Part shown: positions 38,621 through 45,469 of the stretch, piece after piece
Numbering within the stretch: the first letter of the stretch is position 1
Layout of the letters: every line of letters starts with the position of its first letter
From: Clostridiales bacterium VE202-21
GTDB taxonomy: Bacteria; Bacillota; Clostridia; Lachnospirales; Lachnospiraceae
Direction: 5' to 3'
Assembly: GCA_000509105.1 (NCBI GenBank)
Contig: BAIF02000007.1
Location: forward strand, 1-45,469
Length of the DNA stretch: 45,469 nucleotides
Notes under the pieces: model-generated
What the model was told of the DNA's origin: nothing
Databases searched by the model: none
Seen by the model: only the letters and a program-made list of their open reading frames with translations
Made by a program: the position numbers and the translations under genes

Positions 38621-39808
38621 GTGCTGCCAACGTATTATGAATTTCAGAATTCAACAAAAATTTTATCAGGAAAGTATGCGCTTGAAAACATTACCTACGA
38701 ACTAAAGGGACTGGGGGCGTGCAGGCCGATTTTGTTATCCGGCAGGATTCTCGAGAAAGTGGGATCTCTAAAAAAGGTGATCAACGCAATTGTTTCCACA
38801 GGAATGGAGCCGGGGGCTATTTTTACAGATATTCCTGCAGATTCTTCGGTCGAGGTTGTGAATAGAATCGGGAAAACATATAAAAAAGCGGCCTGTGACA
38901 GTATCATAGCTGTAGGAGGAGGTTCTATTATAGATACTGCAAAGGGCCTAGAAATGCTGATATCCCAGGAGGCAGAGGATTTGCTGGAGCTGCAGGGCTG
39001 CGAGTCCATGATTCGAGGAAAACATATCCCCTTTATTGCAGTGCCGACCACATCGGGGACCGGTTCAGAGACAACACTTGTAGCTGTGATTAAAAATATA
39101 GAAAAGTCCGTAAAAATGGAGTTTATATCAAACTATCTGTTACCGGATGCAGCGGTACTGGATCCCCGAATGACAGAAACGCTTCCACCGAAAACGGCAG
39201 CTTCGACAGGTTTTGATGCATTATGCCATGCAATAGAAGCATTCAGCTGTACTCAAAAAAATCCACTGAGCGATGCCTATGCCGCCACTGCAATAAAACT
39301 GATTTCAGAGAATCTGGTGACCACCATAAAAAATGGGAAAAATATTGAGGCAAGACTTGCAATGGCAAACGCATCCACTATGGCTGGTGCAGCATTTTCC
39401 AATTCCATGGTAGGAGTAGTTCATGCAATCGGACATGCACTGGGTGGAGTCTGTAAAGTACCCCATGGAAATGCCATGTTCATATTGCTTCCATATTGTA
39501 TGTTATATAATTATAAACAATTGGGAGATATATACGGAGAATTACTTTTATATCTGGAGGGGCCGGAAGTGTACGCCAGAACTTCTGCAGAAAAGCGAAG
39601 TGAAGAGGCCATAAAATCCGTTAGAAAACTCGAACGCAGACTTCATAAGTTATGTGGACTGCCCATGACACTAAAAGAAGTAAACGTGGAGAAAAAAGAT
39701 TTTGATGCAGTGGCAAAAACAGCACTGAATGATGGGGCTATGCTTTTAAATCCGGCTGCAGTGGATTATGAGGACGTCATAATGATATTAAACCAGGCTT
39801 ACGAGTAA
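38621..39808 (+). CDS. Iron-containing alcohol dehydrogenase
   Basis: A 395-residue group III dehydrogenase that would interconvert an alcohol and aldehyde or ketone using NAD(P)H. The cofactor loop is AVGGGSIIDTAKG, followed by PTTSGTGSETT. Metal ligands are suggested by GFDALCHAIEAF (Asp, His) and by VVHAIGHALGGVCKVPHGNA (two His). GTG at 38621 follows AGGAGG at good distance. The stop codon TAA is the first part of a 51-bp dispersed repeat. Substrate is not readable from sequence. Confidence 0.9.
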   Translation: MLPTYYEFQNSTKILSGKYALENITYELKGLGACRPILLSGRILEKVGSLKKVINAIVSTGMEPGAIFTDIPADSSVEVVNRIGKTYKKAACDSIIAVGGGSIIDTAKGLEMLISQEAEDLLELQGCESMIRGKHIPFIAVPTTSGTGSETTLVAVIKNIEKSVKMEFISNYLLPDAAVLDPRMTETLPPKTAASTGFDALCHAIEAFSCTQKNPLSDAYAATAIKLISENLVTTIKNGKNIEARLAMANASTMAGAAFSNSMVGVVHAIGHALGGVCKVPHGNAMFILLPYCMLYNYKQLGDIYGELLLYLEGPEVYARTSAEKRSEEAIKSVRKLERRLHKLCGLPMTLKEVNVEKKDFDAVAKTALNDGAMLLNPAAVDYEDVIMILNQAYE

Positions 39809-39855
39809 AGGGGTCTGACCCCTTTGCTTACCATTTTCAGAATATTCTTAAAATT
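39805..39855 (+). repeat. 51-bp dispersed repeat, copy 1
   Basis: It starts GTAAAGGGGTCTGACCCC (palindrome GGGGTCTGACCCC) and runs through TTTTCAGAATATTCTTAA. Copy 2 at 43646-43696 differs at only two positions. Its TAA is the stop codon of the alcohol dehydrogenase. Confidence 0.85.
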
Positions 39856-39947
39856 CATTTGTTTTTAGAAACGTGCAATAGAAATGCAATTAATAGACGG
39901 GTACGAAATGCTTTATTGAAATAAGGCAGGAAGTATTCGTTTTTTTT

Positions 39948-40075
39948 ATCTTATAGGAAAGTTCGCCTATAAGATAAACAGGCCCTCCTGCGGGGATGCG
40001 CACTGCGGCGTAAGAGGCAGATGTCGCGATGCGGCCGCCGCAGGCGCGAGTTTTGCAAGCGAAACTCTATTTTAT
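39948..40075. repeat. Hairpin and GC-rich islet between genes
   Basis: ATCTTATAGG-8 nt-CCTATAAGAT (39948-39975) is a perfect 10-bp hairpin. A GC-rich stretch follows with CCTGCGG against CCGCAGG, then AGTTT-8 nt-AAACT. It stands out from AT-rich surroundings. No coding sense is seen in 39856-40256. Confidence 0.55.
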
Positions 40076-40256
40076 TTTAAATTTATAATCAATTTACTCC
40101 TGTTATAAGCAATTACCTAAGTATTAATAAGTAAGCTGTAAGTAAACAGTATTCTTCAGGGATTTAGATCTCCGAGTTTCATAGCCTTCTTAGTCTACAA
40201 CTTAGCTATATATACTTTAAATTAATAAAAATATATCGTTATTCAATAAAAATATA

Positions 40257-40285
40257 TTGAAATACAGTTTCGGTAATGATATAAT
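40257..40285 (+). promoter_or_regulatory. Promoter of the DUF2975/XRE group
   Basis: -35 TTGAAA (40257-40262), 17-bp spacer, -10 TATAAT (40280-40285). Just upstream AATAAAAATATAT occurs twice with a 21-bp period, a possible site for the XRE protein encoded downstream. Confidence 0.65.
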
Positions 40286-40338
40286 CCATTAAAAGAACTA
40301 TTGGAAAATTACACAGAATTTGGAAAGGATTGAATTTT

Positions 40339-40791
40339 ATGAAGCAGGAAAAGCTGATCAGATTTACAAGTGGTTTTTTAGGTTTTATGTTTTATGCAGG
40401 AATTATCGTACTGTTGGGTCTCCCATTTATATTAAAAGTGGCAGGCAGGTATTATTATGCAGAAATAGAAGTACAATTTTGGCCTATGTTAATTACTGTT
40501 GCTCTTGCAGGTGTCTGTGGCCTTACCATTGTGCACCAGCTGAGAAGGATGATAAAGACAGTGATTAAAAAAGACTGTTTTGTGGATAACAATGTAAAAA
40601 GCCTGAGTATGATGGGAAAAGTAAGTTTTATTATTTCTGTGCTATTTGTAATAAAGTTATTTTTTCTGCCCACTCCTGCAACGTATGTCGTTATTCTGAC
40701 CTTTTTTATAGCCGGACTGTTCAGCCATGTTCTGGCCTGTGTTTTTAAAGAAGCTGTACGTTTTAAAAACGAAAATGATCTGACCATTTAA
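40339..40791 (+). CDS. DUF2975-like membrane protein
   Basis: A 150-residue protein with four hydrophobic segments, resembling DUF2975. Segments include FLGFMFYAGIIVLLGLPFIL and FIISVLFVIKLFFLPTPATY. The short loop RMIKTVIKKDCFVDNNVKSL between helices 2 and 3 is typical of the family. ATG at 40339 is preferred; TTG at 40330 lies too close to GGAAAGG. A small XRE regulator follows after 26 bp, a pairing often seen for this family. Role unknown; possibly a sensor partner of the regulator. Confidence 0.75.
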   Translation: MKQEKLIRFTSGFLGFMFYAGIIVLLGLPFILKVAGRYYYAEIEVQFWPMLITVALAGVCGLTIVHQLRRMIKTVIKKDCFVDNNVKSLSMMGKVSFIISVLFVIKLFFLPTPATYVVILTFFIAGLFSHVLACVFKEAVRFKNENDLTI

Positions 40792-40817
40792 GTGGAATAT
40801 ATTACAGGAGGAAAAGG

Positions 40818-41030
40818 ATGTCAATTATAGTGAATTTGGATGTTATGATGGCAAAAAGAAAAATAAGCGTGACCGAGCTGGCGCAGGAGATCGATATTAC
40901 AATGGCCAATCTTTCGATATTAAAAAATAATAAAGCAAAGGCCGTCAGATTTACCACTTTGGACGCTATATGCAAGGCTTTAAAATGTCAGCCCGGAGAT
41001 ATTCTGGAATATGTAGAGGAGGAAGATTAG
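40818..41030 (+). CDS. Small XRE regulator, YozG-like
   Basis: A 70-residue protein that is a single helix-turn-helix: MAKRKISVTELAQEIDITMA, then NLSILKNNKAKAVRFTTLDA and ICKALKCQPGDILEYVEEED. This is the YozG-type layout, ending in the G-D-I-L-E-Y motif. AGGAGG precedes ATG. It follows the DUF2975 gene and precedes a large membrane protein; the three probably form one unit that the regulator controls. Confidence 0.88.
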   Translation: MSIIVNLDVMMAKRKISVTELAQEIDITMANLSILKNNKAKAVRFTTLDAICKALKCQPGDILEYVEEED

Positions 41031-41089
41031 CCGGAGCGGGATCTGATGTTGACGAAAACTTTCAGTAAATCAGGAAAGGAGCATTTACT

Positions 41090-42538
41090 ATGGGAACATT
41101 ATCAGTCAGTAAAATAGAAGAGAATTATCTCTATACAGGATGTATGTGTGGGATCTACGGTTTTATATTTACTTTCTGTCTGTATAAGAATCTGTCAGGA
41201 GTTACATTCCCTGTCATTGTTGCAGTAACAATTGCTACAGCGTTTATGTTTTTGAAAAGAATGGGAATAACAATAAAGAAAAATTTTTATATTTACGCAG
41301 CTGGGATGCTGCTGCTGGGAATTTCTACTCCGCTGACAATGAGTAAATTTTTTCATTTTTTTAACTGGATTGGAATTATACTGCTTTTTATGTCTGGAAT
41401 GATTCAACAGGTAAACGAGCAGGGAAACTGGAGCTTTCAGAAGTATATAGTATCTATTCTGATGCTGGCGGGAAAGACGATTGCTTCTGTGTGTGATCCC
41501 TTAATTCATGGAATCAGATACAGGAAAAAGAGGGGAAAAAAAGAAAGCAGATATTTTAAACCTATTATTCTTGGGTGTGCGTGTGCAGCCGGGCTGTTAG
41601 TAATTGTCCTTCCGCTTCTTGTAAATTCAGACAAAATTTTTGCGGTGTTTTTCGGCCGTTTTACGGGATGGTTTAGATTTGGGGCTGAGCTGGGAGTAAT
41701 TCTGACATTTCTGGCGGGCTATATTCTGATGTATGCATTTCTTTCAGGAATATCAGCACTGAATATAAAAGAGAAAGAAAATGTAAAACAGCTTTCTTTA
41801 AATTCTGTTACAGGGATTACATTTTCAGGGATACTTGCCGTTATATATGTATTTTACTCTGCGATTCAGATATTATTTTTGTTTTTACGGTTTGAAAGTG
41901 GTCTGCCAGAGAGCGTCACATATTCACAGTATGCGCATGCGGGATTCTGGCAGCTACTGGCGGTCAGCATTATTAATTTCATCACTGTGTTAATCTGTGT
42001 TAGTATTTTTGAAGAAAATAAAATTTTGAAAATTATTCTTATGATAATTTCAGTATGCACATGTATTATGACTCTTTCCGCAGCTTACAGGATGATTCTT
42101 TATGTAAGAGCCTACCATCTTACTTTTTTAAGAGTTCTGGTTCTTTGGTTCCTGGGGGTGCTTCTGCTGATTATGGTGGGGGTTATGCTGAGTATTATAC
42201 GAAAGAAGTTTCAATTATTCAAATATATCATGGTCGTGCTAGCAGTCTGCTATATTGCGCTGTCATTTGCAAAAGTGGATAAACTGACCGCACAATATAA
42301 TGTCAGACACTGGGATCAGATTTCGGAGGTAGATATGATGCACCTTATGTTTGCCAACTCTCTGGATACCGCGCCAGTTGTGGTTCAGGCTGCTGAAAAG
42401 GCAGTGGGTGATCCGGAATACTGGGATGGGAGGCTGAAACAGTATTTTCAGTGGATTCAAGAACAGGATATGTCCCTGAGAACCTGGAATTTTTCAAAAG
42501 CCAGCGCTAAGGAAGCAGCAGAAGAATATCTGCGTTGA
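41090..42538 (+). CDS. Polytopic membrane protein, DUF4153/DUF4173-like
   Basis: A 482-residue membrane protein with about a dozen hydrophobic segments. The stretch SVTYSQYAHAGFWQLLAVSI followed by INFITVLICV resembles the conserved core of DUF4153/DUF4173 proteins. The C-terminal 90 residues are soluble (TAQYNVRHWDQISEVDMMHL) with LFANSLDTAPVVVQAAEKAV in the style of that family. ATG at 41090 follows GGAAAGGAG. It is the third gene of a group with DUF2975 and XRE genes. Biochemical role unknown. Confidence 0.65.
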   Translation: MGTLSVSKIEENYLYTGCMCGIYGFIFTFCLYKNLSGVTFPVIVAVTIATAFMFLKRMGITIKKNFYIYAAGMLLLGISTPLTMSKFFHFFNWIGIILLFMSGMIQQVNEQGNWSFQKYIVSILMLAGKTIASVCDPLIHGIRYRKKRGKKESRYFKPIILGCACAAGLLVIVLPLLVNSDKIFAVFFGRFTGWFRFGAELGVILTFLAGYILMYAFLSGISALNIKEKENVKQLSLNSVTGITFSGILAVIYVFYSAIQILFLFLRFESGLPESVTYSQYAHAGFWQLLAVSIINFITVLICVSIFEENKILKIILMIISVCTCIMTLSAAYRMILYVRAYHLTFLRVLVLWFLGVLLLIMVGVMLSIIRKKFQLFKYIMVVLAVCYIALSFAKVDKLTAQYNVRHWDQISEVDMMHLMFANSLDTAPVVVQAAEKAVGDPEYWDGRLKQYFQWIQEQDMSLRTWNFSKASAKEAAEEYLR

Positions 42539-42650
42539 CGTTGAACTGCCTTTAAAATACCTTATTTTGCGTCTTTACTGAAGGTCTGCCCTTCTTCCAT
42601 ATCAATATTTTTATTTACAACAGCCAGTCTATTTAAATTCATGAAAATCT

Positions 42651-42680
42651 GTAACAGTTCAGGCAGGCCTGAACTGTTAC
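42651..42680. repeat. 30-bp dispersed palindrome, copy 2
   Basis: GTAACAGTTCAGGC and GCCTGAACTGTTAC meet around AG, giving a near-perfect palindrome. Copy 1 lies at 31316 and a partial copy at 30825. Confidence 0.8.
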
Positions 42681-42803
42681 GAAATCCTCCCAATTTTGAG
42701 ATAAGTTTATTACACCACTATTTTCTTTTTTATAAAATTATATTATAATAAGAAAAGTTGTGAATTAAAATAAATGAAATAATTAAATAGTACAGGAGGA
42801 GTC

Positions 42804-43649
42804 ATGGTACGGTCAATTAATGTTGAGGAAATCGCTAAAAATATAAAAGAAATGTGTATTGAAGCAAATCACTATCTGTCACCAGACATGGATGCGGCGA
42901 TGAAGCTTGCAGAACAGACAGAAAAATCCCCTCTTGGTAAACAAATACTGGGACAGCTTCAGGAGAATCTGGAGATAGCTGCGCAGGATATGATTCCAAT
43001 CTGCCAGGATACAGGCATGGCAGTGATATTTCTGGAGATTGGCCAGGACGTGCATCTGGAGGGCGGGCTTCTGGAAGATGCAGTCAATGAAGGTGTGCGT
43101 CAGGGATACACAGAAGGTTTTCTGAGAAAGTCCGTGGTAAATGATCCCTTAATCCGTGAAAATACAAAAGATAATACACCTGCTATTATCCATATAAAAA
43201 TAACAGCAGGAGACAAAGTAAAAATAAAAGTAGCACCGAAAGGATTCGGAAGTGAAAACATGAGCCGAGTCTTCATGTTGAAACCCGCTGAAGGAATAGA
43301 AGGTGTTAAAAAAGCCGTGTTAACAGCTGTAAAAGATGCAGGTCCTAACGCCTGCCCTCCAATGGTAGTTGGTGTAGGTATCGGCGGAACATTCGAAAAA
43401 TGCGCATTAATGGCAAAAGAAGCCCTCACCAGGGAAGTAGGAACACATTCCGATATCCCATATGTAAAAGAATTGGAAGACGAATTATTAAAGAAGATAA
43501 ACGGGCTGGGAATTGGGCCGGGCGGGCTAGGAGGAACCACCACAGCACTCGGGGTTCATATCAATACCTATGCAACACATATTGCCGGGCTGCCGGTTGG
43601 AGTTAATATCTGCTGTCATGTGAACAGACATGTAGTCCGGGAGCTGTAA
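42804..43649 (+). CDS. Class I fumarate hydratase, alpha subunit
   Basis: A 281-residue subunit of an oxygen-sensitive [4Fe-4S] hydro-lyase that converts fumarate and L-malate (or tartrate in sister enzymes). Cluster ligands are suggested by Cys in IPICQDTGMAVIF, NACPPMVVGVGIGG and NICCHVNRH. GLGIGPGGLGGTTTALGVHI is typical of the family. ATG at 42804 follows AGGAGGA. The beta subunit follows after 68 bp. The stop codon TAA belongs to a 51-bp dispersed repeat. Fumarase is favoured over tartrate dehydratase but not proven. Confidence 0.88.
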   Translation: MVRSINVEEIAKNIKEMCIEANHYLSPDMDAAMKLAEQTEKSPLGKQILGQLQENLEIAAQDMIPICQDTGMAVIFLEIGQDVHLEGGLLEDAVNEGVRQGYTEGFLRKSVVNDPLIRENTKDNTPAIIHIKITAGDKVKIKVAPKGFGSENMSRVFMLKPAEGIEGVKKAVLTAVKDAGPNACPPMVVGVGIGGTFEKCALMAKEALTREVGTHSDIPYVKELEDELLKKINGLGIGPGGLGGTTTALGVHINTYATHIAGLPVGVNICCHVNRHVVREL

Positions 43650-43696
43650 AGGGGTCTGACCCCTTTGCTTACCGTTTTCAGAATATTCTTAAGATT
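43646..43696 (+). repeat. 51-bp dispersed repeat, copy 2
   Basis: Same unit as 39805-39855, with two differences. It lies between the two fumarase genes and supplies the stop codon of the alpha subunit. Confidence 0.85.
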
Positions 43697-43717
43697 TACC
43701 AGGGAGGGATATATATT

Positions 43718-44272
43718 ATGGATAAACATATCACAGCGCCGATTACGAAGGAAGTATCAAAATCTCTGCATGCAGGCGACTATGTATACATAACGGGGAC
43801 AATCTATACGGCCCGAGATGCAGCTCATAAAAGAATGTATGAGATACTGGGAGAGGGAAAGTCTCTTCCTATAAATATTGAGAATCAGGTGATTTACTAT
43901 ATGGGACCTTCACCTGCAAGGGAAGGACGCCCTATCGGTTCGGCAGGTCCTACAACTGCAAGCCGGATGGATAAATACGCACCTCAGCTTCTGGATCTGG
44001 GGCTCGGTGCTATGATTGGAAAAGGGAAAAGGAGCCAGGAAGTGATTGACGCTGTTATAAGAAATGATTCCGTTTACTTTGCAGCAGTAGGAGGGGCAGG
44101 TGCACTTCTTTCAAAATGTATTACCAGCTCTGAAGTAGTTGCCTATGATGATCTGGGGACTGAGGCAATCCGCAGACTGACTGTAGAAAATTTTCCTGTT
44201 ATCGTTGTAATTGATAGTGAAGGCAGTAATTTGTATGAAACTGCTATTAAAGAATATTGTATAGAAGACTAA
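43718..44272 (+). CDS. Class I fumarate hydratase, beta subunit
   Basis: A 184-residue partner that completes the active site of the two-subunit class I hydratase. It shows LHAGDYVYITGTIYTARDAA, the family's YYMGPSPAREGRPIGSAGPT and TTASRMDKYAPQLLDLGLGA, then GGAGALL. In one-chain enzymes this is the C-terminal domain. ATG at 43718 follows GGGAGGG. It is in line with the alpha gene; the intervening repeat does not remove the ribosome site. Confidence 0.9.
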   Translation: MDKHITAPITKEVSKSLHAGDYVYITGTIYTARDAAHKRMYEILGEGKSLPINIENQVIYYMGPSPAREGRPIGSAGPTTASRMDKYAPQLLDLGLGAMIGKGKRSQEVIDAVIRNDSVYFAAVGGAGALLSKCITSSEVVAYDDLGTEAIRRLTVENFPVIVVIDSEGSNLYETAIKEYCIED

Positions 44273-44329
44273 CTATTGTGTTTAATTTAGAATAATTATG
44301 GAAAAACTAAGAGCTGAGAGGAAAATGTA

Positions 44330-45046
44330 ATGAAACGTATATTGCTGATGGTGTTCCGAAATATCATCCTGGTTCCATATATGTGGTGCCGTCTGTGTTA
44401 TCACGCGTCACATACTGAAAAGTACACGGAGGAGGAACAGTACAGTCTTCTAAAGTTTATTGTGCTGCGTGCAAATAAAGGGGGAAATGTACGGATAGAA
44501 CCTTACGGCACAGAAAATATTCCTAAAGAAAGTGGATTCATGTTTTTTCCAAACCATCAGGGTCTTTACGATGTGCTTGCCGTCCTGGAGGCCTGCCCAA
44601 TGCCCTTTTCAGTGGTCGCAAAGAAGGAAATTCAGAACATTCAGTTTCTAAAACAGGTTTTTGCATGTATGAAAGCATATATGCTGGACAGGGATAATGT
44701 ACGCCAGGCAATGCAGGTTATTATCGATGTATCAAATGAAGTGAAAAATGGGAGAAATTATCTGATCTTTGCAGAGGGTACCCGTTCAAAGAACGGAAAC
44801 CGTATAGGGGAATTTAAGGGGGGCAGCTTCAAAGCTGCAACAAAGGCAAAATGTCCAATTGTCCCCATAGCGCTGATTGATTCATTCCGCCCATTCGATA
44901 CAAATACAATCAGTAAGGTTACCGTACAGGTTCATTTCCTGAAACCATTGTACTATGATGATTATAAAAATATGAAAACAACGGAAATAGCATCTATTGT
45001 CCATGACAGAATACAGGATACAATTGACAAAAATGAGAAAAAATGA
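44330..45046 (+). CDS. plsC: 1-acyl-glycerol-3-phosphate acyltransferase (PlsC type)
   Basis: A 238-residue membrane-associated acyltransferase that makes phosphatidic acid from lysophosphatidic acid. The catalytic H-x4-D is FFPNHQGLYDVLAV. The substrate motif is LIFAEGTRSKNGNRIGEFKG, and a third block reads KCPIVPIALIDSF. A hydrophobic N-terminus (ILLMVFRNIILVPYMWC) would hold it at the membrane. ATG at 44330 follows GAGGAAAA. It is the last gene before tRNA-Ser and is not clearly linked to the fumarase. Confidence 0.88.
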   Translation: MKRILLMVFRNIILVPYMWCRLCYHASHTEKYTEEEQYSLLKFIVLRANKGGNVRIEPYGTENIPKESGFMFFPNHQGLYDVLAVLEACPMPFSVVAKKEIQNIQFLKQVFACMKAYMLDRDNVRQAMQVIIDVSNEVKNGRNYLIFAEGTRSKNGNRIGEFKGGSFKAATKAKCPIVPIALIDSFRPFDTNTISKVTVQVHFLKPLYYDDYKNMKTTEIASIVHDRIQDTIDKNEKK

Positions 45047-45065
45047 AAAAGTTGCGATTTAGCCG

Positions 45066-45094
45066 TTGACATAAAACAATCTGTTTAGTATAAT
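45066..45094 (+). promoter_or_regulatory. Strong promoter for tRNA-Ser
   Basis: Consensus -35 TTGACA (45066-45071), 17-bp spacer, consensus -10 TATAAT (45089-45094). The tRNA begins 75 bp downstream. Confidence 0.88.
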
Positions 45095-45169
45095 AACTTT
45101 TGCACTGTTGGGTGTATAATTGTATATTGCCCTGCTGATATATAGAAAGCAGGTATTATTTCAGAATCA

Positions 45170-45257
45170 GGAGAAATACTCAAGAGGCTGAAGAGGCGCC
45201 CCTGCTAAGGGTGTAGGTCGGGTAACCGGCGCGAGGGTTCAAATCCCTCTTTCTCCG
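45170..45257 (+). tRNA. tRNA-Ser(GCT)
   Basis: Acceptor GGAGAAA/TTTCTCC, anticodon loop CTGCTAA (anticodon GCT), a long variable arm (GTCGGGTAACCGGC) typical of serine tRNA, and T-arm GAGGG-TTCAAAT-CCCTC. CCA is not encoded. Confidence 0.95.
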
Positions 45258-45273
45258 TTTTGATGTTTTCCAG

Positions 45274-45300
45274 AACTACTGGGCCAAGCCAGTAGTTTTT
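45274..45300 (+). terminator. Terminator of tRNA-Ser
   Basis: AACTACTGG-6 nt-CCAGTAGTT followed by a T-run, 17 bp after the tRNA. Confidence 0.88.
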
Positions 45301-45407
45301 GCATGTAAGTTCTACAGATGTTATTGTGGGAAAGCATTACTAAAAACACTAAATCTAGTATGTAAAATGTGTGTTTGAAAAAAGTTGGAAAAAAGTTAAA
45401 TAAACTC

Positions 45408-45437
45408 TTGACAGATGCATACGATTAATGATACTAT
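45408..45437 (+). promoter_or_regulatory. Promoter at the right edge
   Basis: -35 TTGACA (45408-45413), 18-bp spacer, -10 TACTAT (45432-45437). What it drives lies outside the window; the last 30 bases contain no start codon with a ribosome site, so an RNA gene is possible. Confidence 0.55.
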
Positions 45438-45469
45438 GTTTAGGCTGACCCGTGAGGGACAGCAAACGA

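Noticed and set aside
38449..38640. 63-codon frame before the alcohol dehydrogenase
   Set aside because: No ribosome site and it overlaps the true GTG start region of the next gene.

Overview
The window looks like the replication-origin neighbourhood of a Lachnospiraceae (Clostridia) chromosome, with one end of an integrative mobilizable or conjugative element attached. The organism call rests on the low-GC backbone, the canonical rpmH-rnpA-yidD-yidC-jag / dnaA-dnaN-rlbA-recF-gyrB-gyrA order, the parAB-rsmG-mnmG-mnmE block, and proteins of DUF3881, DUF4446 and DUF2975 type. No species is claimed.

Region 1 (1 to about 12,270) is the right part of a Tn916/Tn1549-like element. It has a relaxase running off the left edge, MobC, a candidate oriT, a XRE regulator, a cargo operon, a sigma-like/ORF8-like regulatory pair, an excisionase and a tyrosine integrase. 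It stops beside a tRNA-Arg(CCT). The cargo is a complete ECF transporter (S, T and a fused double ATPase) followed by two overlapping ABC half-transporters. A divergent AraC regulator beside it is broken by a one-base frameshift. The cargo layout resembles loci linked to siderophore or metal uptake; the substrate is inferred.

Region 2 (12,278 to 26,879) is mostly on the minus strand. It holds tRNA-Arg(CCT) next to a decayed second tRNA-Arg(CCT), a DUF3881 gene, serS, a DUF4446 gene, parB and parA. Two exact parS sites flank a repeat-rich gap. Then come a plus-strand alpha/beta hydrolase, rsmG, mnmG, mnmE, a terminator, jag, yidC, yidD, rnpA and rpmH.

Region 3 (26,880 to 37,018) is the origin: DnaA-box clusters lie on both sides of dnaA, followed by dnaN, rlbA, recF, gyrB and gyrA on the plus strand. 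Genes on both sides are transcribed away from the origin.

Region 4 (37,019 to 45,469) holds a frameshifted small lipoprotein gene, an SCP2-like protein, an iron-containing alcohol dehydrogenase, a DUF2975/XRE/membrane-protein group, the two subunits of a class I fumarase, a PlsC acyltransferase and tRNA-Ser(GCT).

The most unusual signal is in the gaps. Four long, multi-branched palindromes (about 200 to 310 bp) sit around the origin at 18025-18331, 19430-19628, 27086-27375 and 37038-37285. Their outer arms differ in sequence but each is self-complementary. Some inner motifs and edge sequences are shared between copies. Two short palindromic repeats are also dispersed here (a 30-bp unit and a 51-bp unit), and the 51-bp unit supplies the stop codon of two unrelated genes. 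Together they suggest a repeat system concentrated around oriC and parS whose role is unknown.
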